A stretch of DNA of 64,000 nt from Morinoia aosen (taxonomy: Eukaryota; Arthropoda; Malacostraca; Amphipoda; Talitridae). A model generated the notes under the pieces. It was not told the DNA's origin. It was given only the letters and a program-made list of their open reading frames with translations, and searched no databases. Below are positions 20,163 through 32,139 of the stretch, piece by piece. The stretch spans positions 22,748,683 to 22,812,682 of the forward strand of contig CM059560.1 of assembly GCA_030386875.1 (NCBI GenBank), written 5' to 3'. The position numbers and the translations under genes are program-made. Position 1 is the stretch's first letter. Every line of letters begins with the position of its first letter.

Positions 20163-22262
20163 AAATCAATTCTGAATGTTCAAATAATTTTCTCAATCGT
20201 GCCTAAAGTAGAAGTATAGAAACCTAAATTTTACCAATTGTTATGCGTGTTTATTATACTCTAGGGTTTTTTTAATTAATTAATTAATTAATTAATTTAA
20301 TTGAGCTGAAAAGCATCACGAGGTCATAATGGTCAGAAACAGAAAATTTTCGATTAATGACTGCCACGTACACGTGCTCGAGAGCTCAGGTAGAATGAAG
20401 TTGAGAGTCGTTAACTCTGAGTTTCGACTCCAGTACCGTCCTCTGTCAGAACAATTTTGCCTCTCGTTTGTCACCTCGCAGAGCCTCCTGTTAGTGCGCC
20501 CACTTGTATTAAGAAAACCAAATTAGAACGTTGAGTTACCATGAGAACGTTGTTGTTCAATTTTGGCTCGACTGAGAAAACGAGTAAAGCATTCAGAAAT
20601 GTTTTTTTTTTTCAATTAGCTGTAATGGTGCTTACAACATTTTTATGACGGACGTTATACTATATTTGAAAGTGATTATTTGCTCGGTCAATTCTACTTA
20701 AATTATTTCTCTCGAGCATTGTTCAAAGTACTTTTCAGTCTGAAAACATAACTTCTTGCACAGTTCAACTCCCAAAAGACACTGTTACAAAAAAAATATC
20801 ATTTAATTCTGGAGGATATCATAGACCCGCGAGTTGACCACACAAGGCTTTGCAGTAGCCATAGAAGGATCTCACCAAAGGATTTCACCCTTAGATGCTC
20901 TCAGTGCCCCTCAGAGATACTAAGGCAGAACCTGAAAAGGATCGTGGCGTAGTTCCGCCAGCGATGTCACATGTCCATACACACAGGCATGTGGTGCCGT
21001 GAATTCAAAAAGCTACCTTTTGAGCGGATTACAAATAAAGATGAACCCCTGAGCCCATCTAAAGAGGTTCATGACCTCTGAAGGCTCAAACACGGAGTCT
21101 CCGGAGAGCGTCATGACAGTAAGCTCCACTGTATTTTTATTACGCCCTTCGGAATACTTTGCTATATATTCGCAGGTAAAAACATTCTAATTTAGCGAAA
21201 CACATTTTCGTAAATCTATACGTTAATTGTTTGGACAATTTTCACAAAGACTCCATTTACTATAATTGTATCCGTGTATGCTTGACCTTAATTTTTTTAG
21301 GTTCTGGCCCATTTTAATTCATTCTTCGACGTCTCAGTAATTCTCTTTTCAATACAGAGGGCGGAGCATCAATGCACGCTACTGCATCCCACATACCATG
21401 AATACTTCAATCCCGTAAAGAGGAGAATAGTTCTCAAGTGAGCACTAAAGCAGAAGTTCGGACAACAAACCTCCGAACCAGGACCTTGTGTCGTGCAGGC
21501 TGCGGCGCACCAAAGTCTGGTCGCGGTCACCCCCGTGCTTTCAGACGAGTGGCCTCAGCACACCCTCGTGTACGAGTACAGCAACTCGGGGAGGTTTTCC
21601 CACTCCTGCTTTCCGCCCATTAAATTGTAAGGTTGTAAAACGAGTTCTAATAAACACTCTTACATCGGATGAAAACAACGACCGAACCAGAGCTTAACTG
21701 CTCGCTGTTTCTACCGACCAAGTAAATTTGGGCACAGCGGGGCCAAAGTGGAAGATAAATCATAACAATTTTTAACTATTCAATTTTAGGGGAATTTTCA
21801 GAGCTCAACCCATTTTGGCTCATAAAATATGTCTTGCAAGGTATATTTAATTTACATGCGTCGCAGACTTGAGCATATTTATGTATAATAGCCGCCAATG
21901 TCACGGAAAAATAATAAGACAGATTTTTCTTCTGAGTTAAATTTTGGATATCGAATAGATGAAGTGAAAAAAAATCATTCTTATATATCAGGATTCACGA
22001 GGCTGTGATTTAATTTTATATTACTTTTAGGGATAAAAGGGGTAAATTGAGCTCAACGTTTGACAGTTCATTGGTGTAGATCACGGCAATAATTTTTATG
22101 GAAAATTATTTCTACCCAACTTAAAATCTTAGGACAAAACCAGCTTCACTTCCTACTGTGCAGTCGTCTCATATACTCGTTCAGAAGGACTTAATGCAAT
22201 GGAGATTTTCGAGATAAAATTGGCAATTAGGATAGTTCAATTTGTAACAGCATTTTCGGGTT
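20163..22262. other. Unclassified DNA between LTR element and MITE
   Basis: Holds a TAAT microsatellite (20272..20299), an unidentified GC-richer segment at 20810..21130, and another at 21430..21740 with AATAAA at about 21651. Frames are short and overlap on several phases. I find no protein family or terminal repeats. Confidence 0.4.
20272..20299. repeat. (TTAA/TAAT)n microsatellite
   Basis: About six copies of TTAA-type tetranucleotide in a row. Confidence 0.9.
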
Positions 22263-22637
22263 ACATCCCTATTAAAAATTAAAGGAGTGGCATGGTTGAT
22301 TAAAGGAGACAGAGGTGAATTAAAGGAGTATTAAGCGAACCGAGACCTCTTCTCTTCTGAGACTTCTTGGGCGCGACTCTCAAGCGCGACGCGAGCACGA
22401 TCTCCCATATTGCTACCAGAGGCCACCTGGGCAGATGGCCTCTAGGTGAGACGCCTAGCGATAGTGCTTCACTCTGAGCCATGCGTGGCCACCGGTTGGG
22501 ACAGAGGTGCAGGCGCGCCTATAAAGTGGACACTTCGAATATGAATCGAAGGAGAAACATGGATGACACAACCATGTAGTAAAGCGAGCGCTCCCAGAAA
22601 TCACCGATGCCACTCCTATAATTTTTAATAGGGATGT
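22263..22637. mobile_element. MITE-like element, 375 bp, 31-bp inverted ends
   Basis: The left end ACATCCCTATTAAAAATTAA continues into AGGAGTGGCAT. The right end is its inverted partner, ATGCCACTCC then TATAATTTTTAATAGGGATGT, with about one mismatch in 31 bp. The interior is GC-rich (22340..22530) and contains a second hairpin, AGAGGCCACC against GATGGCCTCT (about 22419..22444). No coding capacity is evident. A target duplication is not clear, so the superfamily remains open. Confidence 0.75.
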
Positions 22638-24052
22638 GATGTTAGGGAAACGAATATTAAATTAATTTAGAGATACCACAACACGAAATCAACAATTTGA
22701 ATTAATAAATATCATGCTATCGAGCAATCAAGGCGTTTAAAAATATCTTGTTTACGATTAATTAATTTTACTTTTCTTTTTGAATAACAAGCAACAGGCA
22801 CGAAATGCATGATTAAATAATTGCAAGATACCTGTAGGAAACGTATCCAAAGGCACAAAATTACAGCGGTGTAACAAGCCCGAGCCTTGCAGGCAGAGTT
22901 GATGGGAGCGCTATGGAGAGAGAGGCAATCAAGGCATAGAGACCCCACTTGTGACCAAAAGACATCTCCATCCAAGCTTTAGAATTGTGAATGGCGGTAT
23001 GTAGTATTTTGGAATTTGTCTCAAGGGGTAAAAATATAACGCTTTCATACAACGAGTGGTTTAGTTCATGTGGCATGGGAACAAATTCTCTTGGAATTGA
23101 GTCGTCCACTGCACTCTTTCAACGTCAAAGGTGTAATTTTATACTGTACTATATCTCATCCTTGTGAAAATATTCATTAGATTTGACAAGCATCAAATCA
23201 TTTTGATGGCAAAGTAGGTAAAAGGCTCAGATAGAACGGCTGTAAATCAACAGCATAATAATAACTTGGCAAGTATCGCCAGGATAAAATATGATAGAAA
23301 CCACAGCCGAACAGCAGTAGCGCTATCGTGTACTCTATGATTGCAAAATAGCGACCATTTCCACCCTGACTACCATCTCCTCATGACTGGAATTTCTCCC
23401 GTTAGCTTTCAATGGGAAGTATCTCCAAGGGCTTCTATTTCTATCGCCCCGTGGAAACCTGATGTATGCTTTCCATCGAATATAAATATCCGGTAGAAAG
23501 AATACGTCCGACTTCTGCCTCTCTCACAGCAGGATTTCAAATGAGCAAAAGAATGACACGGTCGTTCCAATATCCCCTTTTGATGTCGATAAATTAGAGG
23601 CCTCATTGGAAGTATCAGTGAAAATGTCAGTTCCTAAGCTCCAATCACGTCGCTCGCCCGAGCATCGAATCCGTTTAATATAATGCATCGCTTCAAGTGG
23701 GCCTTCGTTAACGATCAAAATTGCGCAAGTGAAGTCTGGAAAACACGCAGAAATAATAAAAATTATACGGCGCAGTGCAAGGGATATATTCTGAGGATAG
23801 GCATACTTTATTTGCATCGAAATGAACGTCGTAAATTCATCGTCGTAAACTTTGTGTGGAGATGAGCGAAACTCATCCTTGATGAGTGAAACTTTTTTTT
23901 ATGAGCTATTTGAGTTATGTATATTCTGTTGGTCTGTATTCTTAACTGAATCAAATTAGTCGTGATTAATGGCGGCAATAATAATCGTTTTATGTTGTCT
24001 ACCCATGCTATTTAAGCTATAATTGTAACGATTCGTGCTAAATACGACTAGT
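22638..24052. other. AT-rich DNA without recognised features
   Basis: Only short frames (up to 97 codons) on both strands, none with a known motif. No terminal repeats seen. Confidence 0.4.
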
Positions 24053-24330
24053 TCAATATATCTTAGCAACACCTTCCATGCATGTACCTTGCTGTGTGGC
24101 CAATAAAACCTGGTAGAATTTATTGAAACACAAAGAATTTGATTCGCTAATGAGACGGCTTAGGAAGTGTCTGAATGCTTCTTTGCATTCACTAACCCAC
24201 CAAGGAACAAGGACTGTACTGTACGGCCAGAAAACTCCCCAAGCATTGGCCTTATGTGTTAATTTACGTGCGAGCAATAATGCTGAGCAGCACCTGAGCG
24301 CAGCGACAAGGTCAGCTTTTACCGACATAA
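24053..24330 (-). pseudogene. LINE ORF2 linker fragment (Jockey/R1-like)
   Basis: On the minus strand a frame contains VLVPWWVSECKEAFRHFL, matching the VPWWN-x-EC-x-EA motif found between endonuclease and reverse transcriptase in arthropod Jockey/R1-type LINEs. Downstream, after a frame change, SKVHAWKVLLRY fits the following SKR-x-SW-x-x-F pattern. The rest of the element is not recognisable on either side. It belongs to a different LINE lineage from that at 8226..14156, which lacks this motif. Confidence 0.5.
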
Positions 24331-27300
24331 ATTTCCATAGTATGTATGGTCCACTAATTTTTAGCGCAGAAAATTATTTACGAAGTCTTCATGTAATTTG
24401 CTTTCGTTGATCCACGTAATACTTTCAGGAGTCCGGGAAAGATGCACTTTAGTTTTTTGACTTACAGAGTTAGGTAAAGAAATGTTGAAATCAATGGACC
24501 GCGTGTCTGAGTGTTTAGCAAAGGTATTTTCCAAAGTAAAGAGCAACACTTTTACTCCTTTCGTTGCGGAAACGTATGCAACACAGATATTTACGACGTT
24601 AACTTCTCGATTACGACGAATTCCGAAGGATGAGGAACGTTTCGAGGTTATAGATTATCAATGTCTATTTTGGCGTCTAAATGCTGCCAATTAAATTATC
24701 CAAAGTTTACGATCTAATTTTATTTCTCTGCTTAATTACAATTGATGTTATTCGAAACAAGCTTCATCCCAATCTATTTTCGAGAGTTGGACAATTTTTC
24801 ATAGTTATAAATAACCATTTAGAAGGTCGATGCATTAAAAGACCATATTTCTCAGAGTTACGCGTGGAGCAATAATTTCAATGTTAGTATTTTGTAAGTA
24901 ATATATTACCAATTCTAAATCATCTTAACTGATTTTCCACAAACTTCTCCCAATAAACTAAGAGATGTGATCAAGCAGGGCCCGCCATATACGCACGAAA
25001 CTAATCAATCCACCGCACAAAAACTAAGCTAAAAATATTCAAATTCTGTTGGCACCGACCCTGTAACAGAAAGATAGCGTTCGCAAACACATGTTAAATT
25101 AGACGAGTGAACGAGCTATTGAAGGTTTACAGGTGGTACAAATGGTCGCCTGGACAGCAAGATCAATTATTTACACGATTAACTTCGCGGCGAACAAACG
25201 CAGCGTTGCGACCTCAATGGGCGCAGGCACCCACCATTTGTAACAAAACTAATGCAGTTTATATTGGAAGAATATGAATGGACTACCGCGCGAGGGGAAA
25301 ATGGAGCGTTGAAGAAGAGGCTAACAAAATCGTTATTGCTGATGAAGAATAGCAGCTGGGGGGGGGGACTTCTGATCTGTATTTTTGCCACGAAGAACAT
25401 AACTCATCCAGTTAATGTTTACTGGAGTTTGAGGGCAACGTTCGTTAGATCAGATATCTCGTGTGTTCATTTCCTTTCGAATTGTACTGACGTGATTCCG
25501 GGACAGTCTTCTGCGTAAAGTATGAGCTTTCCGTATTTTCAATACAGATTTTCATTTCCTAGAATTGGATACTTCTTAATTGATAAGCTCTCTTGAAAAT
25601 GAATCTGGAGAAGGGTCCCCAAAGGAGCAAAACTAGATGCGGCGGCCGTAATTTTACTGAGCATAGGCGCAAACAGCAAAAATTAATGGAAAACATTAAG
25701 TGTATAGCTTGGGCGGCACGGTCCGCCCCTGTGGCGTAGCGGTGGGAGCCCGGAGTTTAGAAGCGGGCCAGCGCGGTAACCCTCCACACTTCTCCAGCTC
25801 GTCTCAAGAAGTCTGAGCCAGTACTCGTACCTTTAAGAGAAAAGATAATGTTCATATTGAATTTAACTACCTTACAGGGAAACCAAACGTTAAGCTGAAG
25901 CGGCTCGGAAAACTTTAGGAAAGATTCAAAAGTACTTTATTTTACAAGCTTGCAGCAACTGAACAAAATTAGCCCAAACAATGGCATTTAGCTAACCAGC
26001 TAGACTGGTGGCGAGGCTACAAAAAGAGCTTAAGCTAATTTGCGCCTGAGGTTTATGGTTATATACGGCTCAGACTAAAATGTAATTTATAATATCCGTT
26101 CGCACTGGCAATTATCAACAATAATCGAAGCACTGAGATGGAAAGAGAACACCGCACTGAAATTTCTTCCCAACTCACCATAAAGGACGTGCTTAGAAGG
26201 CCGTTCCTCCGTGCAGTAGAGCTCAAGAGACGTGCGCCGCCCGAGGAGTGCAGCAGAGCCGCCGCAGCGCGCCCACTGCGTGAGGCGAAGACAGAAAGGC
26301 GCGGAGTCGCTGCCCGAACTTCCCCATGCCGCGCCGGGCCGCGAGAGCGCAGAGCTGCCTTGGCTCCAATCTTCGGCTTGAAGCTTCACGAAGAGCTTAC
26401 ACATTTATAAATAAGTTCATGTTTTCGAAATCGTTGACATCCCGTTTTTTCGAAGAATAATGAACAAAAGTAGAATGGTTGAATAAAATGTCTTAGATTA
26501 AGGTCCCAGGGTAATGACGATGATGTCCCGAAAACCAAGGAGCGCTGATGGAGCCTCCTTTCCTGAGGACCGAGTGCTGAAGCCTCCTGAATCTGGCATT
26601 TTTTTTTTTTTTGGATGAGCTCACTTGCGCTCTGTGTCTGCAGGTGACTCAGAAGAAAAACGGTGTAATCAAGAAAAAAAAGCAAATGTTTTCAGGGTTA
26701 AGCCTGTTGGTACACAAGCCCAGCACAAGTGTTAACTCTTTCCATAGTGCGTTTTAATTTTTTCTAGTGAAATGACATTGGCTTGAATTAGAGTCACTAA
26801 AATTAAACTTATAACTGACCTACGGCTCGTTTTTTTTCTACAGGCTCGTTTTCCCAGTGCAAGAAGTAAATCTCTTCGTTCGTGTAATTTTTTCTCTTTA
26901 GAATGAACGTAGGGCGAAACTAAGTCGTGCATAAGATGGTTTTTGACTGCAAATATTGTATTAAGCAATGAGCTTCGAATTTTAAACTTGAACAAATCTC
27001 TCTGAGTGAATAATGAGCCCTTGCACGTACAAAGCCAATGTTTATTACTCACAGTTCGATTTCTCTAATTCAATTAAAGAACCACCTCTTCAAATGACGG
27101 CTTCTGAGTTCCCGACTTCATTGTACATTTTACTGCTCTGCATACTACATTTCGCCACCTAAAATATAAGTCCTGCGGGTATTTGTTGGCAGTGTGTGTT
27201 TGTTACCTCTAACTAAACACAGCACTTCAGCTCAGTGTTGATCATTACCCAAACGAACACATCATTTTAGTAAAAAGTAGTGCATTTCCTAACTGAACAC

Positions 27301-29830
27301 GTCACTTCAGTACTTAAACACCTTGAGTACTTACTAAACACCTCATTTCGGTCCAATCTCACTTCCCATATTAAACCTCAGGTCTCATTTCACTGGCAGG
27401 CGAGCTTCACGTGTGAGAACACACTTCTCACTACATTGACACCGACACTTAGCTTTCCCCGACAAAATACGCAGCATTTGTTCCCAGAGCAGCGCGGTGT
27501 ACCGCAAATCCAGCCCTTTCCGACCGGAAACGCTTTCCGGACAAATTGCGTGCACTTACCATTGTAGCTCTATACCGTCGTAAAATGCTCGCAAGGCACC
27601 TCCGTCTTCGAGCTCTGTAAAAAGTAACCGAACCAACGAAAATTTTTCGTGAAACTGGTGTTTTCAAAAATTTGAATGTTTTTACTGTATCAGAAAGATG
27701 AAATTTTGTAGAGGATAAAATTTTGCTCGTTCAAGTTAGCATTTTTGAATAATATAGTGGTCCTATAACCCAGCATAATAGTTATGAAATATCTTCAGTA
27801 AATTTTCGAAATTTTCTTTTGCAATATATTTTAAATGTGGGCGAAAGAAAATGTCACAAAAGTATTCTCAAGACTAATTCCTAAGCTGATGCATGTATTT
27901 TCTGTTAACTAGGCAGCACAATTCTTTATTTCTTACAACTTCGAGATTGAAGCAGTTCATTCTCCGAAAAGGAAGTGAAATTTTCATTATCATTCTAGGT
28001 CATAACGCGACAGCCTCAAAGGTTTCATTTACTTCTCAACGTAAAGTAAATCCTTTCTAAAGTCGACGCTTGGTAGACCACACTCACGATACGAATTTAA
28101 AAATATTTGGGGAAAATTTCTTGGTATTCAGTTTCCAACTGGGAAGAGAACAGTATGAAGGTAGTATGCGATGCTCTGATGCGGCTCGCAATTGCCCCTT
28201 TCCCCTTCAACAGCGGCTGCAACACCGCCATTTGAGCGTAGAACTCCAAGTCCGCAGAATGTGAGCAGCGAATGATCAAGACTGTGGAAGCCCGTAAAAT
28301 TTTTCTCCGAGAGACGTCTTTCCGATATTCCTAGAAAGTGACCGAATATCAATTGCTCGAAACCAACAGCAGCGCCCTGCTCTATTACAAGCATCTGCAA
28401 ACAGATCAACTTGGTATTTGAGGGACGAAGTTTTTCATTACACAAAAGAATGTGAAGTAAGAAATTTTCACACCAACGTAACACGCTACACGGGTAATAA
28501 GAATATGTTTATTCTCACACTATTTCTTTATATTCATTTATGTCAGCTACAATACGCAGACACCGATTCTTTCAATTTGGGGCTTTGAATGTACAAAGTA
28601 TGCGGAGCTTCCACAATTAATTTTTAGCCACTCTTGAATAGTGGTTATATTTGCCCGTGATTTTAAACAAAAACAGTAATTATCTACTCAACATACAACT
28701 ATTTAGGGCATTTACGTAAGTGGTTTTCAGTCATAAATTTTTTGGGGGGAGATTAGCACACATGACTGTTGAACGCTGTTGTTGAACGCATAAACACTAA
28801 TGCTGTCGATGCACATTCTCACCTAATCTAAATTTCAAAAGATGATCAAATTATCAGCCATGTCGCTCAAGAAAAATCCCCGACAACAAATGTAACACCG
28901 CTCTCAACGCCTCTCAAAGCATCAAATGTAACCAATCCCTGCTCTGATACCCTGGATGAAATATTCATTCTACAAACGCGTGCCTGCGTATGGCTGGGTC
29001 GATCGAGATGCGGCGCGATCAATCTCTGACAAAACCGTATTGGTGAGTGCATCATCGAAAAAATAAGGGCAGCGAGCAAAAAATTTGGAAAAAATCCCCT
29101 GGGCAAAAAAATAATTTGGGAGTGGAATTTTGTCGTACACGCAAAGACAAATTCGAGGCATTTTCCAATACTTGTTCGAGCTCTCAGTCGCAGCCTCGGT
29201 TGCCGAAGTTTCTGGCGTGTGATGCTTTTTCAACAATTTTTTGGACAACAAACGACCTTGGTCCTCGGCACCGATTTACTCCTTCACTTTGGTCCATTGA
29301 CCTCCATCTCTTTCAAAAATTTGCACAAATGCAGGAAAATGCCTGGAATATAGCGTAACAAATAAGGTCCGGCAGAAGAGACGCTGTTTACCGACTCTGG
29401 ATGTTATTTCGTGTTTAGACCCGAGGAGGCCTGTTCTGAAGCATCTAATTAGTCGTATCTCAGGAGACGGTCAGTGTCTGAGTCTGGGAGGAGCAGTCTG
29501 TGTGCTCAACCCCACGTCCGTACTGCAACAGGAGTCACAGGCAAAGAGCCAACTGAAGGAGAATGTGAGTTTAAATCCACAGAATTTGTGACGAATGGCT
29601 TCATGGTTTCCAAAACTGTTGCGATCTCTTTGTCGTTCTGATTTGAACATTTTTTTCTACGAAATCCTGCTCTCAACGAGAACAAACAGAAATAGCAGAG
29701 GCGGTAAAACATAGTTTTATGTTCCAGTGCGTACATGTTTTATAAATTGCGAACGAAAACTTCAGAGGACATTTCACTGACTCAAAAATGTTTATTATCT
29801 ATGATGAACAAAAGTGAAGCTTCAATTATA
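24331..29830. other. Mostly unclassified DNA
   Basis: Contains a CpG-rich patch at 26190..26400 and a possible tRNA-like A box (TGGCGTAGCGG) at about 25733. A loose repetition of AACAC-x-TCACTTCAGT-like phrases lies at 27210..27360. Frames of 90 to 118 codons at 26138, 28128 and 29047 overlap others on the opposite strand and show no domain. No gene is supported. Confidence 0.4.
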
Positions 29831-31097
29831 TCAGGTTGTAACAGAAGTTCTGTCCAATTTTTGAGCTTTATGATTAGGGCACGATTACTTCAATTTAGCT
29901 TGTTAATGTTGTGTGCTTATCTATGGTAGTTAATAATATATTATTTATTCTTTCAGATTGTGTGATAATTACCGTAATTAACAACTATTTTTTGCCCTTA
30001 TGTATGTACACTCCAAGAAAAGAGCATATCAACCATATTTTACTGTTTGAATTTCATAAAGGCAATACGGCAAGTTCAGCTGCGAAAACACTCAAGGACA
30101 CTCATGGAAATGATGTTGTGAATGAAAAGACGTGCAGAGGAGGCTTTTCACGTTTCAAAAAGGATGATTTCAGTCTGAAAAATGAACCGAGAGCAGGATG
30201 CTCAAAAAACTCAATTCTGAGCAATTGCAAGCTGCCATTGATGAAAATCCAACCTGCACTACTAGAGAACTGAGCAAAACCTTTAATGTAAACCATATGA
30301 CCATATATCGGGAAATGAAAAGACTTGGCAAAGTCTCAAAGGCTGGGAAATGGGTCCCACACGATTTGTCAGAAATCAACAGGCAACAGCGGGTGACCTA
30401 TTGTGTTTCACTGCGTTCTCGTGAACTTCAGGCACCTTTTTTAAACCGAATCATAACTGGCGACGAGAAGTGGATCCTTTACAACAATGTTAAGCGCAAA
30501 ATACAGTGGCTAAGTCGTGGTTCAAAGCCAATTCCACAGCCAAGAAGTGGACTGCACTCTAAAAAAATTCTTTTGTGTGTATGGTGGGATTTGAAGAGAA
30601 TTGTTTATTATGAACTAATGGTTGACAATCAAACAATAACATCTGAAGTTTACTGTCAGCAGCTAACTCGTTTAAAATCAGTTTTACAAAAAAACGGCCT
30701 GCTTTGATCAATCGAAAATAAGTGATTGTACAACATGACAATGCCAGACCTCACACTTCGAGAGAATCGAAAATTTCATTGAAGAATTTGGCTGGGAAGT
30801 CATGCATCACTCACCATATGCTCCCGATCTTGCTCCAACCGAGTTTCATCTTTTCAGGAGCTTACAGAATCATTTAATGGGACAAAGGCTCACTCCAAAA
30901 AAAGAGGTCGAAATTAAACTAGTTTTTCTACTCCAAACTGGCTAAATTCCATGAAGAAGGAATTTGAAAGCTTATGGCAAGATGGAAAGATGTAATTAAT
31001 ATAAATGGTGACTATGTTGAAGTCAGGATATGTTTTTGACAGGATTTTCTCTTTATTTCAAATTTAAAAAATGGACAGAACTTCTGTTACAACCTGA
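29831..31097 (+). mobile_element. Decayed mariner transposon, 1267 bp
   Basis: The element starts TCAGGTTGTAACAGAAGTTC and ends with the inverted partner GAACTTCTGTTACAACCTGA. The ends pair over about 30 bp with one mismatch. TA flanks both sides (29829..29830 and 31098..31099). Length and end size fit classic mariner. The transposase inside is broken. Confidence 0.93.
30004..31039 (+). pseudogene. Mariner transposase (SETMAR/mellifera-like), broken
   Basis: The ATG at 30004 opens a helix-turn-helix domain (FEFHKGNTASSAAKTL, then FSRFKKDDFSLKNEPRAG). A frameshift near 30200 moves to a frame with the second helix-turn-helix (TTRELSKTFNVNHMTIYREM), KWVPHDLSE and the first catalytic Asp (ITGDEKWILYNN, about 30455..30490). 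The frame closes at 30707. Further pieces in other frames give [14 protein letters not shown] (second Asp) and [19 protein letters not shown]. That last motif normally has a catalytic Asp (APTDYHLF) and here has Glu, so the third acidic residue of DD34D is altered. The end is at a TGA at 31037. Frameshifts and stops rule out activity. Confidence 0.93.
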
Positions 31098-31880
31098 TAT
31101 AAAGATACGGTGAGGGTAAAGGCTGAATGAAGATTGCTGAGGAACAGCGTAATCTTGTGAGTGAAATTGTATCACCAAAACGGTAAAGAACAGATAAATT
31201 CTACTTCTGAAGAACTGTTCGTTTGCAATAGCTTCATCAATAAAGTATAGCATCAGTTTGTGCGATGACTTGGAAGTTAATAGCGATTTTCTCTAAAATT
31301 TCATTGCCAAGATTCCTTTAAAACAAACAAATTTACGTTAGAACCCGAGATATGCAGCTTTCTCTCACGTTGAAAAGCCTTGGGAGAGTTTTCAAAGACA
31401 AGACATGAATCAATAGATGCCTAAAGGAATTAGAATTATTACAAAGAATGCAAAAATTATATTACTGGGAAATCACTCATATGGGAAGTGTAATACATTT
31501 CAAATTACAGAGCGAGGTAAAATAAAGCGTTCTCAAAATGATGTAATTACCCACAGGCAACGGTCCATCGTCAGCGCTTTGGTCTCGGGCTAACGGCGAG
31601 CTGTAGGGAAAATTCTCCTGGATTTTTACGTCGATTTAGAAGAATTGCTGGCGAGGCATTCTGCAGCGCGCTCTCCTCTCTCCGTGCACGGCTTTTCAAA
31701 GAGAAGAGGTGAGGAAAAAAGATACAATAAACAAAAAGGAGCTTTCCTATGCATTTGGCTACACGCAAACACAGGACAAATCAAAGCTTGACCGTAGCCG
31801 TTTGTACAATAATCCAGTGGATAAAATAATATTAGCCATGGTGCAGAACCTCCACCCAACCTTTCTGTGATCTTTCATTT
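31098..31880. other. Unclassified DNA
   Basis: No coding frame of interest and no repeats recognised. The end of the stretch (31864..31910) is pyrimidine-rich and could precede a splice acceptor. Confidence 0.4.
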
Positions 31881-31910
31881 TTCTCTAACGTAACATGCTT
31901 CACAGGTTTT

Positions 31911-32119
31911 TCAATAGCACGCGGAGAGTGTTTCCTCATGAGAACAAACCTCCAGAAAAGCTTTATGAGTTGTGCCTCCATTGTGCTGCAAATATAATGG
32001 AACTGAACGATACTTTACAGGAACTCAAACTTGGAACACCATCACTGCTGAATTTCTTTAAAAAATCATCCAAAGTATTCAGAGCAGATCTTGAATCTCA
32101 ATTTTTGTCGAAGTATTGA
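31911..32119 (+). CDS. Possible 3'-terminal exon of an unknown gene
   Basis: An open frame follows a pyrimidine-rich stretch ending ATGCTTCACAG, a plausible splice acceptor at 31910, and ends at a TGA (32117..32119). AATAAA, a polyadenylation signal, comes 12 bp later (32131..32136). The 69 codons have ordinary protein composition (ENKPPEKLYELCLHCAANI, then LQELKLGTPSLLNFFKKSS), less biased than frames in AT-rich noise. It could instead start at the ATG at 31895. I recognise no domain, and no upstream exon is identified, so a relic of an old element remains possible. Confidence 0.25.
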
Positions 32120-32139
32120 CGGCCCTAGCCAATAAAGTT

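Noticed and set aside
27200..27370. Loose repetition of AACAC-x-TCACTTCAGT phrases
   Set aside because: Spacing and sequence are too irregular to call a tandem repeat or to link it to the 19-bp minisatellite.
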